Assembly: GCA_964496695.1 (NCBI GenBank) | Contig: CAZCBE010000014.1 | Span: forward strand, 16,154-80,153 | Source of the DNA: SXTU01 sp964496695 | Lineage (GTDB): Bacteria > Verrucomicrobiota > Verrucomicrobiia > Limisphaerales > SXTU01 | DNA: 64,000 nt | Direction of reading: 5' to 3' | Shown: piece after piece, positions 49,765 through 59,169 of the stretch | Numbering within the stretch: the stretch's first letter is position 1 | How the letters are laid out: every line of letters starts with the position of its first letter | Position numbers and translations under genes: made by a program | The notes under the pieces: generated by a model | What the model was told of the DNA's origin: nothing | Databases searched by the model: none | Seen by the model: the letters and a program-made list of their open reading frames with translations, nothing else

Positions 49765-51687
49765 ATGTGCGCCATCACCGGCATCGTCCACTTCGACCAT
49801 CGCCCCGTCGCGGAGTCCGAGCTGGTCTTGATGCGCGACGTGATGTTCAACCGCGGCCCGGAGCACGGCGGCCAGTGGCTCGGCGGGCACGCGGCGCTCG
49901 GCCACCGGCGGCTCCGCATCATTGACCTCTCGCCGCTCGGCAACCAGCCGATGACCAACGAGGACGGCACCGTCTGGCTCACGTTCAACGGCGAGGTTTA
50001 CAACTTCCAGTCGCTGCGGCAGGAGCTGGAGGCGAAAGGCCACCAGTTCCGCTCGCACTCCGACACCGAGGTCATCGTCCACGGCTTCGAGGAATGGGGC
50101 GAGGGCGTCGTCGCGCGCATGGACGGCATGTTCGCCATCGGCATCTGGGATACGCGCAAGGACACGCTCCTGATCGCCACGGACCGCTTCGGGAAGAAAC
50201 CGCTCTACTACTCGGTCCACGGCGCGACCGTGCGGTTCGCCTCGGACAGCAAGTCCTTCTGGTCGCTGCCCGGGGCGTCGCTCACGGTGAACCACGCGGC
50301 GATTGACTGCTACCTGCACCACCTCGCCGTCACGACGGACCACACGATCTACAACGAAGTCAGCAAGCTCCCGCCCTCGCACTACCTGGTCTTCGAGCGC
50401 GACTCGTCCGGCGGCGGCGGCGTCCGCACCCGCGCGGTGCGCTACTGGAAGCCGAACTTCCGCGACAAGCTCAACGTCACCGAGGCTGAGGCGCTGGAGC
50501 GCATTGACGCCGCGCTCAAGGAAGGCGTGCGCAAGCGCATGATCGCGGACGTGCCGCTCGGCGCGTTTCTCAGCGGCGGCGTGGACAGCAGCCTGGTCGT
50601 CGCGATGATGAGCCAGCTTTCCAGCAAGCCGGTGAAGACGTTTAGCATCGGCTTCGAGGAGCAGGACTTCTCCGAGCTGGAATACTCCGACGCCGTTGCG
50701 AAGCGCTACCAGACGGAGCACCAGCAAATCCGCCTCAAGCCCGACGTGCTGGAGATCCTCCCGTCGCTCGTCTGGGAATATGGCGAGCCGTTCGCCGACT
50801 CTTCGGCCATTCCCACCTACTACGTGTCGAAGGCCGCGAAGGAGTTCGTCACCGTCGCGCTCACCGGCGACGGCGGCGATGAGCTGTTCGGCGGCTACGA
50901 CATTGCCCGCGCATCGTTCCACGCGATGCGCTACGACGCCTTCATGCCGGGCTTCGTCCGCGGCCCATTGGAGGACTGGCTCTTCGCCGCCGAGCGCACC
51001 GGTTTCGCGCAGAAGCTCAAGACCTTGGCCACGCACGCCAGCCCGGACCCCGCGCGGCGGCACGGCTACTCGATGGCCTTCAACCAGCGCCAGCGCGAGG
51101 CGCTCTACACGGACAGCTTCCGCGCGTCCCTCGGCACGCATCGCCCCTGGCACATCTACGAACGGCACGCGGCGGAAATGGCGGGGCTGAACCTCCTCGA
51201 CCAAAACCTCTACCACGTCCTCATGGCGCGGCTGTCCAACGACTACCTCGTGAAGGTGGACGTGGCCTCGATGAAGGTCGCCCTCGAACTTCGCAGCCCG
51301 TTCCTCGACACCGATCTTTGCGCGCTCTCCAGTTCGCTCGATCCGCTGCTCAAGGTGAAGGGTGGCGTGCAAAAGTATCTGCCCAAGAAACTCGCCGAGC
51401 GCTACCTGCCCTGGGAAGTCATCTACCGGCCGAAGAAAGGTTTCAGCCTGCCGCTCAAGCACTGGCTGCGCACCGATCTCGCCCCCGTGCTGAACCGGAT
51501 GCTCCCGGACGGCAACCTCGTGAAGGCCGGCTGGTTCAAGAAAACGGAAATCCAGCGCCTCATCACCGAGCACACGAGCGGTTCAGCCCAGCACACCCAC
51601 CGCCTCTGGTCCCTGCTCTGGCTCGAACTCTGGCACCGCATCTTCGTCGAGCGTTCGATGACGGGGCGGGAGAGCTTGCGGAGCTGA
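49765..51687 (+). CDS. asnB: Asparagine synthase (glutamine-hydrolysing)
   Basis: 640 residues. The N-terminal glutaminase domain starts MCAITGIVHF with Cys2 as the nucleophile. The synthetase domain has LSGGVDSSLV (PPi-binding loop), then SIGFEEQDFSELEYSDAVAKRY, LTGDGGDELFGGYD and RSPFLDTDL. All typical of the class II Asn synthetase. Some relatives work on cell envelope or lasso peptides, but none of their partners is nearby, so a plain asparagine role is most likely. Confidence 0.95.
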   Translation: MCAITGIVHFDHRPVAESELVLMRDVMFNRGPEHGGQWLGGHAALGHRRLRIIDLSPLGNQPMTNEDGTVWLTFNGEVYNFQSLRQELEAKGHQFRSHSDTEVIVHGFEEWGEGVVARMDGMFAIGIWDTRKDTLLIATDRFGKKPLYYSVHGATVRFASDSKSFWSLPGASLTVNHAAIDCYLHHLAVTTDHTIYNEVSKLPPSHYLVFERDSSGGGGVRTRAVRYWKPNFRDKLNVTEAEALERIDAALKEGVRKRMIADVPLGAFLSGGVDSSLVVAMMSQLSSKPVKTFSIGFEEQDFSELEYSDAVAKRYQTEHQQIRLKPDVLEILPSLVWEYGEPFADSSAIPTYYVSKAAKEFVTVALTGDGGDELFGGYDIARASFHAMRYDAFMPGFVRGPLEDWLFAAERTGFAQKLKTLATHASPDPARRHGYSMAFNQRQREALYTDSFRASLGTHRPWHIYERHAAEMAGLNLLDQNLYHVLMARLSNDYLVKVDVASMKVALELRSPFLDTDLCALSSSLDPLLKVKGGVQKYLPKKLAERYLPWEVIYRPKKGFSLPLKHWLRTDLAPVLNRMLPDGNLVKAGWFKKTEIQRLITEHTSGSAQHTHRLWSLLWLELWHRIFVERSMTGRESLRS

Positions 51688-51767
51688 AGCCCCGCGCCAG
51701 CCTGTCTTACACCAATGCCCAATGACCATCGATGGAATAGCCGATGAGGAGCGCGACGCCTGTTCAG

Positions 51768-51812
51768 CCCCCTCTCCCTTCCTCGGAGGAGGGGAGAGGG
51801 TTGGGGTGAGGG
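51768..51812. repeat. Dispersed CCCTCTCCC...GGGAGAGGG hairpin
   Basis: CCCTCTCCCTTCCTCGGAGG followed by AGGGGAGAGGGTTGGGGTGA forms a stem of about 12 pairs. Similar text is common as intergenic sequence in many genomes. It may terminate asnB. Confidence 0.6.
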
Positions 51813-51873
51813 GTGTCGTCCGGCAGAATGCTACCGATTTGCATCGGAAGTTGGTATTGTCAATCAACCAGTC

Positions 51874-53157
51874 ATGCAACCCAACCAGTCGCTCCCGGGT
51901 GTTTCCCGCCGCTCTTTCCTGAAAGCCTCGTCCGCGCTCGCCGTCGGCGCACCGCTGCTCGCGCCGGTGGGCGACGCGCAATCCGCCGAGGCCAGGGGGC
52001 CGCTCATGGCCTACGTGGGCACGTTCAGTTCGCCGCTGCGCGACATGCTGCCGACGCAGGTGGATCTGCCGCCCGGCAACGGCCGCGGCATCCACCTGTT
52101 CCAGGTGAATCGCACCACGGGCGCGCTGACGCCCAGCGGCGTGTATGAACTGGGCACCAGCCCGAGCTGCCTGGCCGTGAACGCCGCCGGCACCCGCCTG
52201 TATTCCGCCAATGAAACGGACCGCGTGGGCGAGACCAAGGAAGGGACGGTCAGCGCCTTCGCCATCAACCGCGCGGACGGGCAGCTCAAGCTGCTCAACA
52301 CGGTGCGCTCCGGCGGGGCCGGCCCCACCTACGTGAGCCTGCATCCCTCCGGGCGGTTTTTGCTGGTCGCGAACTACTTCGGCGGCTCCGTGGCGGTGCT
52401 GCCGGTCCAACCCGACGGCAGCCTCGGGGCCGCCACCGACGTGAAGAACGACGCGGGCAAGATCGGCCCCACCAAAGCCACACATGCGCCGCCCGGCAGC
52501 TTCGCCTTCAGCGGCCATGACCGCACGCACGCCCACATGATCGAGGCCGATCCTTCAGGCCGCCACGTCCTCCATGTGGACCTCGGTCTGGACCAGATCT
52601 TTGTCTGGAAGTTCGACGCGCAGAAGGGCCTGCTGGCGCCGGGCGATCCCCCCGCCGTTTCGCTGCCGCCCGGCGACGGGCCGCGCCATTTCCACTTCCA
52701 CCCGAACGGCCGCTGGTTCTATTCCATCCAGGAGGAAGGCTCGACCGTCGTGCTGTTCGACTACGATGCGGCGAGGGGGCGGCTCACCGCGCGCCAGACG
52801 ATCTCCACCCTGCCGCCGGGATTTGCCGGCAGCAATTTCTGCTCGGAGATCATGGTCTCGGCGGATGGCCGCTTCGTCTATGCGGGCAACCGCCTGCACG
52901 ACAGCGTCGGCATCTTCTCGGTGGGCAAAAACGGCGAGCTGAGCTACGTGGGCGAGGAGTGGACGCGTGGCAACTACCCGCGCAGCTTCAACTTCGATCC
53001 CACCGGCCAGTTCCTCTACGTGTGCAACCAGCGCGCCGACCACCTCGCCGCCTTCCGGGTGGACAAACAGACGGGCGGCCTGAAATTCACCGGCCACTAC
53101 ACGCCGGTCGGCAACCCCTCGATCATCGTCTTCCTCGACCTGGCGAAAGGAGGCTGA
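51874..53157 (+). CDS. Exported lactonase, 6-phosphogluconolactonase-like beta-propeller
   Basis: 427 residues. A Tat signal VSRRSFLKASSALAVGAPLLAP precedes a seven-bladed propeller of the PF10282 lactonase family (YVGTFSSPL, GPTYVSLHPSGRFLLVANYFGGSVAVLP, DLGLDQIFVW, GPRHFHFHPNGRWFYSIQEE, FVYAGNRLHDSVGIF). Cytosolic relatives hydrolyse 6-phosphogluconolactone, but an exported form must act on another lactone. For that reason I give no gene symbol. Confidence 0.92.
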   Translation: MQPNQSLPGVSRRSFLKASSALAVGAPLLAPVGDAQSAEARGPLMAYVGTFSSPLRDMLPTQVDLPPGNGRGIHLFQVNRTTGALTPSGVYELGTSPSCLAVNAAGTRLYSANETDRVGETKEGTVSAFAINRADGQLKLLNTVRSGGAGPTYVSLHPSGRFLLVANYFGGSVAVLPVQPDGSLGAATDVKNDAGKIGPTKATHAPPGSFAFSGHDRTHAHMIEADPSGRHVLHVDLGLDQIFVWKFDAQKGLLAPGDPPAVSLPPGDGPRHFHFHPNGRWFYSIQEEGSTVVLFDYDAARGRLTARQTISTLPPGFAGSNFCSEIMVSADGRFVYAGNRLHDSVGIFSVGKNGELSYVGEEWTRGNYPRSFNFDPTGQFLYVCNQRADHLAAFRVDKQTGGLKFTGHYTPVGNPSIIVFLDLAKGG

Positions 53158-53166
53158 GCCGGGAGC

Positions 53167-53260
53167 GGAGCGCGGCGTTCACGCCCGCTTTGCGCGTCCG
53201 ACCACCGTAATGGTGCGCACCGCTGGCTGGCACACGCACGCGCAAAGCGGCCCTCAGGTG
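53167..53260. repeat. REP-like inverted pair (GGAGCGCGGCGTTCACGCC family)
   Basis: GGAGCGCGGCGTTCACGCCC on the left and a degenerate GCGCAAAGCGGCCCTCAGG partner on the right. Confidence 0.65.
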
Positions 53261-53306
53261 CTATGCCACGACTTCGTTGCGCCCTGAGCAGATGTTCAAA
53301 AACCAT

Positions 53307-53384
53307 TTGACCACAGAGACGCGATGAACACAGAGATTTGCCTTCGTTTGTCTTTCTCTGTGTTCATCGCGTCTCGGTGGTCAA
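53307..53384. repeat. 30-base inverted repeat (CACAGAGACGCGATGAACAC family)
   Basis: The arms at 53307-53336 and 53355-53384 are reverse complements at 29 of 30 positions, with an 18-base loop. The left arm reads TTGACCACAGAGACGCGATG and onward. Related ACCACAGAGAC-type repeats are known from many bacterial genomes. Confidence 0.85.
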
Positions 53385-53474
53385 CTCGGGCTGCGGCGCT
53401 GCTGCACTGTGCTCAGGCACTAATTTTCTCCCCCGCGGTTTTCTTTGCGTCCTCTGCGCCCTGTCGCGGCTATT

Positions 53475-53939
53475 TCAACCGCCGTTGGGAAGCTTCAGCC
53501 GGCCCTCGTCCAGATCAATGAACTCGAACATTGTCTGCACCGTGCCCGGCGGCAGGCCGATCTCCGCCAGCCGTTCATTCAGCCGCTGCGTCGAGGCATC
53601 GCGCCAGCCGCGCTTGGTCATGAACCCGTTCCACACCTCGATCTCCTCCTCGCTTGGCTGACGGCCGTGCGCGAACGCCCACACGAGCAGTTCCTCATCG
53701 CTGCCGCCCTTGAGCGCCTCCGCTTCGAGCGCCGCGTAGTTCACGCCGAGGAACTGGCAGCAGCGCGCATCAAAGGTCTTGTTCGACACCGTGCCCCGCA
53801 TCGCCTGCCACTCCGCCGGCAGCTTCCCCGCCGCCGCGAGCCGCAGCTTGTCCAACAGGCGACCGAAGTAAACGATGCCCCGAACCTGGTCGGCAGGGCT
53901 GCGAAGTCCGGGAATGAGGGTCGGGAACGAATTCGCCAT
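53475..53939 (-). CDS. DUF5069 family protein
   Basis: 154 residues with RSPADQVRGIVYFGRLLDKLRLAAAGKLPAEW and FLGVNYAALEAEALKGGSDEELLVWAFAHGRQP, the DUF5069 pattern common in Verrucomicrobiota. The function is unknown. No signal or membrane segment. The stop is next to the palindrome region. Confidence 0.88.
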   Translation of the reverse strand: MANSFPTLIPGLRSPADQVRGIVYFGRLLDKLRLAAAGKLPAEWQAMRGTVSNKTFDARCCQFLGVNYAALEAEALKGGSDEELLVWAFAHGRQPSEEEIEVWNGFMTKRGWRDASTQRLNERLAEIGLPPGTVQTMFEFIDLDEGRLKLPNGG

Positions 53940-54017
53940 ACCTCAGGAAAACAGTTCCGGCATTCCGCCGCAAGCGGGGAGGAAGCCAAGCCTGCGGGTA
54001 GGGCGAAGGGTGTTTGC

Positions 54018-54114
54018 GGAGCGCGGCGTTCACGCCGCAGAAAGCCACGAATGCAACTGTGTGCTCGAACGATCGTTGGCTGCTCACGTTTCTGCGGCCT
54101 GAAGGCCGCGCTCC
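54018..54114. repeat. REP-like inverted pair (GGAGCGCGGCGTTCACGCCGC family)
   Basis: GGAGCGCGGCGTTCACGCCG at 54018 and CGGCCTGAAGGCCGCGCTCC ending at 54114, almost identical to the ends of 31423-31520. Confidence 0.85.
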
Positions 54115-54196
54115 TCGCCGACGGTGTTCGCCCGCTTCGGATTTCGGGATGAACACTTTCCGCAGTTCGGCACGAAGCGGCAGGCCCGTCCCAAAG

Positions 54197-56170
54197 CTAG
54201 CGGGCCGCCTTGCCGAAAACGACCGGCGGCACGTTCCCCGCGCCCGGCGGAAACTCAGCCGTGGCGGGAGCGCCGAGGGTTTTCTTCGGGTTCAGCGGAT
54301 CACGGAAATCGAGGATCACGGTCTCGTTTCCCTTGCGGATGTGGATCAGCCCGCTGCCCCACTCGGAGCGGATGAACGCTGAGTCGTAGCCGCGCGCGGG
54401 CGCGAGATTGACCGGCTTCCCGTTGATTTCGCCCAGCTTGGCCGGGCCGTGGAAGGTGATCGTCTCAAATCGCAGCAAGCCGTCCGCATACTGAACGGGC
54501 CGGGCCTTCACCGCCGTTTTGAACGCCTCGAAGTCGCCGTTGTAATCCGTGGCCTGATTGGCGATGAGGATCACCGGCGAGTTCTCCGCCTTGAGCGTGA
54601 TGAACGCCTGATTCCGTGCGTCCTCGGCGCGTTTCCAGGCCGGTGTCCACGCGTAGCCGCCGGCCACAACTTTGACTGCGGCGAAGGCGCCGCCGTCCTT
54701 GGCGAAGATCCAGCCGTCAGCTTCCTCCACCGCATCGAGCGTCGGGCTGAAATAGACCCGCAGGTGCGCGGGGTTGGCCGACGCCGGATTCGGCGGCACG
54801 GGAGCCCACTTCTGCGTGATGAGGATATTCCGGTCCTGCACGCTGAAGAACGGGTTGAACCCATGCCAGTCCTTCGCCTTCGCCGGCTCGACCTCGAAGC
54901 CGATGCGCGCGAGCGGATCGCCATCGAACACCACGCCCTGCCAGCGGAAGCCCATGCTCGTGTCGTCGAGCCAGGTGGGATCCAGCCCCGCCGAGCCGAG
55001 GACATAGCTCGGCGTGGCGAAGCCGCACCGCAGCACGCTGCGCTCCGGGTCGAGCGTCCGCCAGAGGACACCGTCCGGGTCGCCCGAACGCTTGCCTTTC
55101 CCGGGCAGCACCGGCCCCGGCCAGCGGGTGGTGAAGGAGTAGGTGCCTCTTCCCTTCGTGTCCTTCGCCAGGCTCACGATGGCCGGCGGAGGAAAATAGT
55201 CGCTCGTGGAGCGCGTGTTCTCGCCCAGCGGGGTGAAGGTGCGGCCCGGCGCGTTGAAGAGCGTGTTATAGCTGCGGTCATTGGCCATGCCGCCGTCGTA
55301 TTCGTGGCCCACCTTCACGCGGCTCTTGGGCCCGCCGCGCGTGGTGAGCAGCGTCTCCTCGGCCATGACAGCATAGGCGAGATCGAGATACATCCCGGCC
55401 TTGCGCCGCAGCACCTCGTCCTCCGCGAAATCACGCACGTTGAACAGTGCGTTCATGCTGTCGCCCTGATAGCTCGGCGAGCCGGCCTCGACGAACTGGC
55501 CGCGCTTGGCGCGTTCATCGAACCACTTCAGCCAGTAGGCGAGGCGGATCTCATACTGCTGGGCGGGCGTCGAGCCATCGTCATACTTCTGCCCCGCATA
55601 CGCCGGAATCTTCCGGAGAAACTGTGCCGCCAGGAAGTCGCACGACTTGCTGGCCAGGTGATGGTTCTCGGAGCCTTCCATGTCCCAGACACCCCGCTTG
55701 GCCTCGGCGAGCTTGCTGTTCACCTTGGCCACCCGCCACATGCCCCGCTCGAAGTTCTCCATGGCTGGCGGCGACAGCGGTCCCTTCAACGGCCCCGTGC
55801 GATGGTTCATGAGCGCATACAGCCGCATGTAGCTGACGGTGAAGAGGCTGAACCCGAACTTGGGATTGGCGGTCCACTCGAACGTGTCCGACTCGAAGAA
55901 ACGGTTGATGTCATCCACGCGCTGGTTCAGCAGCAGGGCGGGCTGGCCGTAGCGCACCCAGCCGATGGACTCGGAGCTTTTGCTGTCGCTGACCTGCAGC
56001 CGGCCCAGGCGGCCGGTGCCGGCAACGAGGCACTCCCGCAGGCGGTCCAGATAGTCAGGCGGTAGATGCCGCATGTGCTCCGGCGGCCAGGGGACGGGTG
56101 CGCCCTGTGCCGGGGCCAGAAGCAGCAAACTGCCCAGGAGGAGGCCGTGGAGGAAGGGGTTTCTGGACAT
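54197..56170 (-). CDS. Large exported protein, unknown, alpha-toroid plus beta-sandwich appearance
   Basis: 657 residues with signal peptide NPFLHGLLLGSLLLLAPAQGAP. Residues 30-370 are helical with paired hairpins (YMRLYALMNHR, YWLKWFDERAKRGQF, DSMNALFNVRDFAEDEVLRRKAGMYLDLAYAVMAEE), and the rest is beta-rich. This order recalls heparinase/alginate-lyase-like polysaccharide lyases, but no diagnostic motif is clear, so the activity is not assigned. ATG at 56170 is used; the frame extends to 56320 only by translating a REP pair. Confidence 0.75.
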   Translation of the reverse strand: MSRNPFLHGLLLGSLLLLAPAQGAPVPWPPEHMRHLPPDYLDRLRECLVAGTGRLGRLQVSDSKSSESIGWVRYGQPALLLNQRVDDINRFFESDTFEWTANPKFGFSLFTVSYMRLYALMNHRTGPLKGPLSPPAMENFERGMWRVAKVNSKLAEAKRGVWDMEGSENHHLASKSCDFLAAQFLRKIPAYAGQKYDDGSTPAQQYEIRLAYWLKWFDERAKRGQFVEAGSPSYQGDSMNALFNVRDFAEDEVLRRKAGMYLDLAYAVMAEETLLTTRGGPKSRVKVGHEYDGGMANDRSYNTLFNAPGRTFTPLGENTRSTSDYFPPPAIVSLAKDTKGRGTYSFTTRWPGPVLPGKGKRSGDPDGVLWRTLDPERSVLRCGFATPSYVLGSAGLDPTWLDDTSMGFRWQGVVFDGDPLARIGFEVEPAKAKDWHGFNPFFSVQDRNILITQKWAPVPPNPASANPAHLRVYFSPTLDAVEEADGWIFAKDGGAFAAVKVVAGGYAWTPAWKRAEDARNQAFITLKAENSPVILIANQATDYNGDFEAFKTAVKARPVQYADGLLRFETITFHGPAKLGEINGKPVNLAPARGYDSAFIRSEWGSGLIHIRKGNETVILDFRDPLNPKKTLGAPATAEFPPGAGNVPPVVFGKAAR

Positions 56171-56224
56171 GCGGTTGTCGCAACACAGTCCCTGATTTTG
56201 CCGCGCACGCAAGCCCGGACACCC

Positions 56225-56320
56225 GTGCCGGCGGCTTGCAGCCGCCGTCCGCGGGCCACAGCAGGACGAACCGGCTTCAAGCCATCCACCCACAACGCGG
56301 CGGCGGCAAGCCACCGGCAC
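56225..56320. repeat. REP-like inverted pair (GCGGCTTGCAGCCGC family)
   Basis: GTGCCGGCGGCTTGCAGCCG (56225) with CGGCGGCAAGCCACCGGCAC (ends 56320). The central CGAACCGGCTTCAAGCCATC shared with 14392-14488 shows common ancestry. Confidence 0.85.
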
Positions 56321-56349
56321 GAGGTTCAGGGGCGGGCCCGGGTTCGCCC

Positions 56350-56763
56350 TCAGTTGTGCAGCGGATTGATCAGGCCGCCGGCGAGCCGGAACCGCGCGAT
56401 CTCCGCCTCGCCGCGCACGCCGGGGATCAGCATCATCATCCCGGTGTCCGCCTCCTCGAAGTAGAAGAACAGCACGATGCGGCCCGCAGCCTGGGCGTTG
56501 CCGTGGACGAACCGGTGCGCGCGCAAGTAGGACACGAGCGCGCCCTCGAGCTGCACGCGGCTCCCGAGCGCGCCTGATACCACGCTGCTGACCACGGAAA
56601 CAAGGTGCGGCATCGGCTCCCGGTCCGACGCGGTCACAAACGCCCGGTCGCCCGCGAACTCTTCAAGGAAGTAGCTGACGGCCTTCTCGTAATCCGTGGG
56701 GTGCAGCATGCGCTCACGCAGCACGCCGAGGTGATGAGGGAAGTCCTGGGAGGCGGAGTTCAT
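56350..56763 (-). CDS. Conserved-looking small protein of unknown function
   Basis: 137 residues from the ATG at 56763: SASQDFPHHLGVLRERMLHPTDYEKAVSYF, then FVTASDREPMPHLVSVVSSVV and RIVLFFYFEEADTGMMMLIPGVRGEAEIARFRL. An ordered alpha/beta protein. No family recognised. Confidence 0.72.
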   Translation of the reverse strand: MNSASQDFPHHLGVLRERMLHPTDYEKAVSYFLEEFAGDRAFVTASDREPMPHLVSVVSSVVSGALGSRVQLEGALVSYLRAHRFVHGNAQAAGRIVLFFYFEEADTGMMMLIPGVRGEAEIARFRLAGGLINPLHN

Positions 56764-57069
56764 GGTTACGTTGCGGGCATTGAAATGAAGCCGGCCGCCG
56801 CGCGCAAGCTTTCGGAGCGCCCTCTCAAGCCGAGGGCCGCAACTGGTCAGCCGCACCAACCGAAGACGGCGCGCTCCCTTCTCCCTCCCCCGCTCCTGCG
56901 TCGCAGGGCGAGGGGGCTCATCCGCGGTGGCGCGTGGGTCGAGGCGCGTTCTCTAGCCAGGGACAATCTCATCAAGCGAGAGGTGCGGGAATGAATTCGA
57001 CTTCCGGACGAACGTTCTGAAACGATCACTCCGCTGCGTCGTGATGATGCGAGCGACAATCAAACCAAC

Positions 57070-57531
57070 ATGAGCAACAGCCAGACCAATACCGTCCGCC
57101 TTCACCGGGTGCTCCGCGCGACACCGGAGCGGGTTTACCGCGCCTTCCTCGATGCTGATGCGATGGCCAAGTGGCTGCCACCAAATGGATTCACGGGCAA
57201 GGTTCATCAGATGGATGCCAAGGTCGGCGGCGGCTACAAGATGTCATTCACCAATTTCACGACCGGCAGCAGCCACTCCTTCGGCGGGACCTATCTCGAA
57301 CTCGCGCCGCACGAGCGCATCCGCTACACCAACCAGTTCGACAACCCGGGCCTGCCCGGTGAAATGCAAACGACCATCAGTCTGCGCCCGGTTTTCTGCG
57401 GCACGGAGCTGAACGTCACGCAGGAAGGCATCCCCGCAATGATCCCCACCGAGGCCTGCTACATGGGCTGGCAGGAATCCCTGACGCTGCTGGCCAAGCT
57501 GGTCGAGGCGGAGATTCCCGACCAGTCCTGA
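57070..57531 (+). CDS. SRPBCC / AHSA1-type domain protein
   Basis: 153 residues. LHRVLRATPERVYRAFLDADAMAKWLPPNGFTG is the classic AHSA1 start, and GGTYLELAPHERIRYTNQFDNPGLPGEMQTTISLRPV the core of the helix-grip fold. These small proteins bind hydrophobic ligands. It is divergent from the gene before and convergent with the DUF1398 gene nine bases downstream. Confidence 0.92.
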   Translation: MSNSQTNTVRLHRVLRATPERVYRAFLDADAMAKWLPPNGFTGKVHQMDAKVGGGYKMSFTNFTTGSSHSFGGTYLELAPHERIRYTNQFDNPGLPGEMQTTISLRPVFCGTELNVTQEGIPAMIPTEACYMGWQESLTLLAKLVEAEIPDQS

Positions 57532-57540
57532 GGAGCGCGA

Positions 57541-57954
57541 CTAGACTTGAGCTGAGGCAGGGCCGGCGCCTGGAAACCATTCCGTGTGCTGGTCACCCTG
57601 GCGACCGAAGTAGGTGACCCGCCTGCCGCGCAGAAAGGCGAAGTAGCCTTGCACGCCGGCTGCCATGGCACGCCGGGTGAAGTCGCGGTATTTCTGGTGG
57701 TGGCGCTGGCTGTCCAAAATGTCTGCGCGCACGGCGGCCGCATCGAACTCCGCAGCCACGGGCGGCAGCCCTTCGTAAGTGATGGAGGTCACCACGGTCA
57801 CGCCGGTGGCGCTGTAGAAGGTCTTCCGCAGGGCGACGTAGTCCACATGGTAATATTCCACACCCGCTTCGAGCAGCAGGCCGACGATTTCGGGGAAAGG
57901 TTTTGAGCCGGCGAGCGTGGCGTGGGCGGCGATGTGTATGAGTTCAGTGTTCAT
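57541..57954 (-). CDS. DUF1398 family protein
   Basis: 137 residues with KPFPEIVGLLLEAGVEYYHVDYVALRKTFYSATG, and YRDFTRRAMAAGVQGYFAFLRGRRVTYFGRQGDQHTEWFPG, the DUF1398 core. Unknown function. ATG at 57954. Confidence 0.88.
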   Translation of the reverse strand: MNTELIHIAAHATLAGSKPFPEIVGLLLEAGVEYYHVDYVALRKTFYSATGVTVVTSITYEGLPPVAAEFDAAAVRADILDSQRHHQKYRDFTRRAMAAGVQGYFAFLRGRRVTYFGRQGDQHTEWFPGAGPASAQV

Positions 57955-58137
57955 GTTGGTGGGTTGTTTCGGCCCGATTCCGGGCTTCAATCAGATAGAC
58001 AAACAAAGAAGGTGACTGTGACAGTCCGGGAGAAAAAACTTCCGGGGTCGGGCCGGTGCTCCGTCGTCTTGAAATGCGCCGCCCCGGCAGCCTGGCCTTG
58101 GCGGGGTGGCCGTCCAAAACTCGGCGCCCGGCCAGGG

Positions 58138-58986
58138 TCAGTTTCCAGCAAAGCCGGATTGAGTGAGGATGTCCCGCAGCTTCTGCGCGAGATCCGGCCC
58201 GGCCAGAAACGGTTGCTGGAGGTAAATTTCGGCATGCTGACGATCAAGCGCCTGCAATTCCTCCAGCCGGTGAACGGCCACATCGCGCACATCGGCGATT
58301 CGGTCCTTGGAGAATTGGAGGTGCTCCGCATCCAGCCACCCGTTGCGCATGAAACCGTTCGTCTTTCGCGCGCAACGGCAGGGATTGGCCTGGTTCACCA
58401 GGCCGCAACGCTCGTTCATGAACTGATACAAATCGCGGCGTGCCCGGGACAGCAACTGGCGGAAATTCGCGGCGCTCTCCCCCATCGCTTCCGCTGCCGC
58501 CTCGCTGCTTTCGCCGAAAACTTCGCCGAGAATGAAGGCCAGCCGCTGCCGTCTGTCCAGACACATCAGCATCGCGGTGACGCAGCCGAGTTTGGCCTCC
58601 TCAACCAGCACTTTCGTCTCCACCGGTAATGCGCGCGGGTCGGGCAAATCCTCGTCCGGCACGTCGTTCAGCGACGCACCCATGTCCGTGAAGGTCATGC
58701 GTTTTTCCTCCATCTCGGATTTGCGGACGTTGAGGAGATGATTCACCGCGATGCGATAAAGCCAGGTGCGGAACGCGCTCCGGCTGGCAAATGTGCCGAG
58801 CTTGGTCACCGCCTTGGCCAGGATTTCCTGCGTCGCATCCTCTGCCCGGTCGCGCCGCCAAACCATGCGCAACGCCAGATTGAACACCCACGATTGATGC
58901 CGCCGCACGAGCGCATCCAGCGCGTCCATGTCCCCACCCAGCGCTTTCGTCACCAGCGTTTCGTCTGATTTAGAAATTGAATCCAT
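58138..58986 (-). CDS. ECF-type RNA polymerase sigma factor with C-terminal extension
   Basis: 282 residues. Region 2 is ALVRRHQSWVFNLALRMVWRRDRAEDATQEILAKAVTKLGTF...FRTWLYRIAVNHLLN, and region 4 includes RQRLAFILGEVFGESSEAAAEAMGESAANFRQLLSRARRDLYQF. A C-terminal extension of about 80 residues begins with CGLVNQANPCRCARKTNGF, a Cys-rich patch, and is known in several ECF groups without an anti-sigma partner. No anti-sigma factor is adjacent. Its targets may include the SRPBCC, cupin and DUF genes nearby (inference). Confidence 0.92.
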   Translation of the reverse strand: MDSISKSDETLVTKALGGDMDALDALVRRHQSWVFNLALRMVWRRDRAEDATQEILAKAVTKLGTFASRSAFRTWLYRIAVNHLLNVRKSEMEEKRMTFTDMGASLNDVPDEDLPDPRALPVETKVLVEEAKLGCVTAMLMCLDRRQRLAFILGEVFGESSEAAAEAMGESAANFRQLLSRARRDLYQFMNERCGLVNQANPCRCARKTNGFMRNGWLDAEHLQFSKDRIADVRDVAVHRLEELQALDRQHAEIYLQQPFLAGPDLAQKLRDILTQSGFAGN

Positions 58987-59048
58987 GAGGGCTTGGACCG
59001 GTTTCGTGTCGCCTTGTGACAGTTCGCCTGAAGCAGTGCCACCACACT

Positions 59049-59135
59049 TCACGCCTCTGCCGCGCGCACCTGGGCCAGCAGTTGTGTTTTCCCGCCGACG
59101 CCGCGGAAGAGGATGAGATAGACGGTGCGCTTCAT
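59049..59135 (-). pseudogene. Fragment of a DUF1697 protein
   Basis: MKRTVYLILFRGVGGKTQLL is the N-terminal motif of DUF1697 (typical YIxLLRGINVGGKxxLPM) with two residues missing. It stops after 28 residues, while the family is about 170 long, so this is a remnant. Confidence 0.5.
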
Positions 59136-59169
59136 CGGCCTGGGATGGTCGGTTCTCTCTTCGCGAGGT

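Larger units (their letters stand above)
53158..53474. other. 317-base convergent gap with two repeat pairs
   Basis: It contains a REP pair (53167-53260) and a long near-perfect palindrome (53307-53384). Nothing else is seen. Confidence 0.6.
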
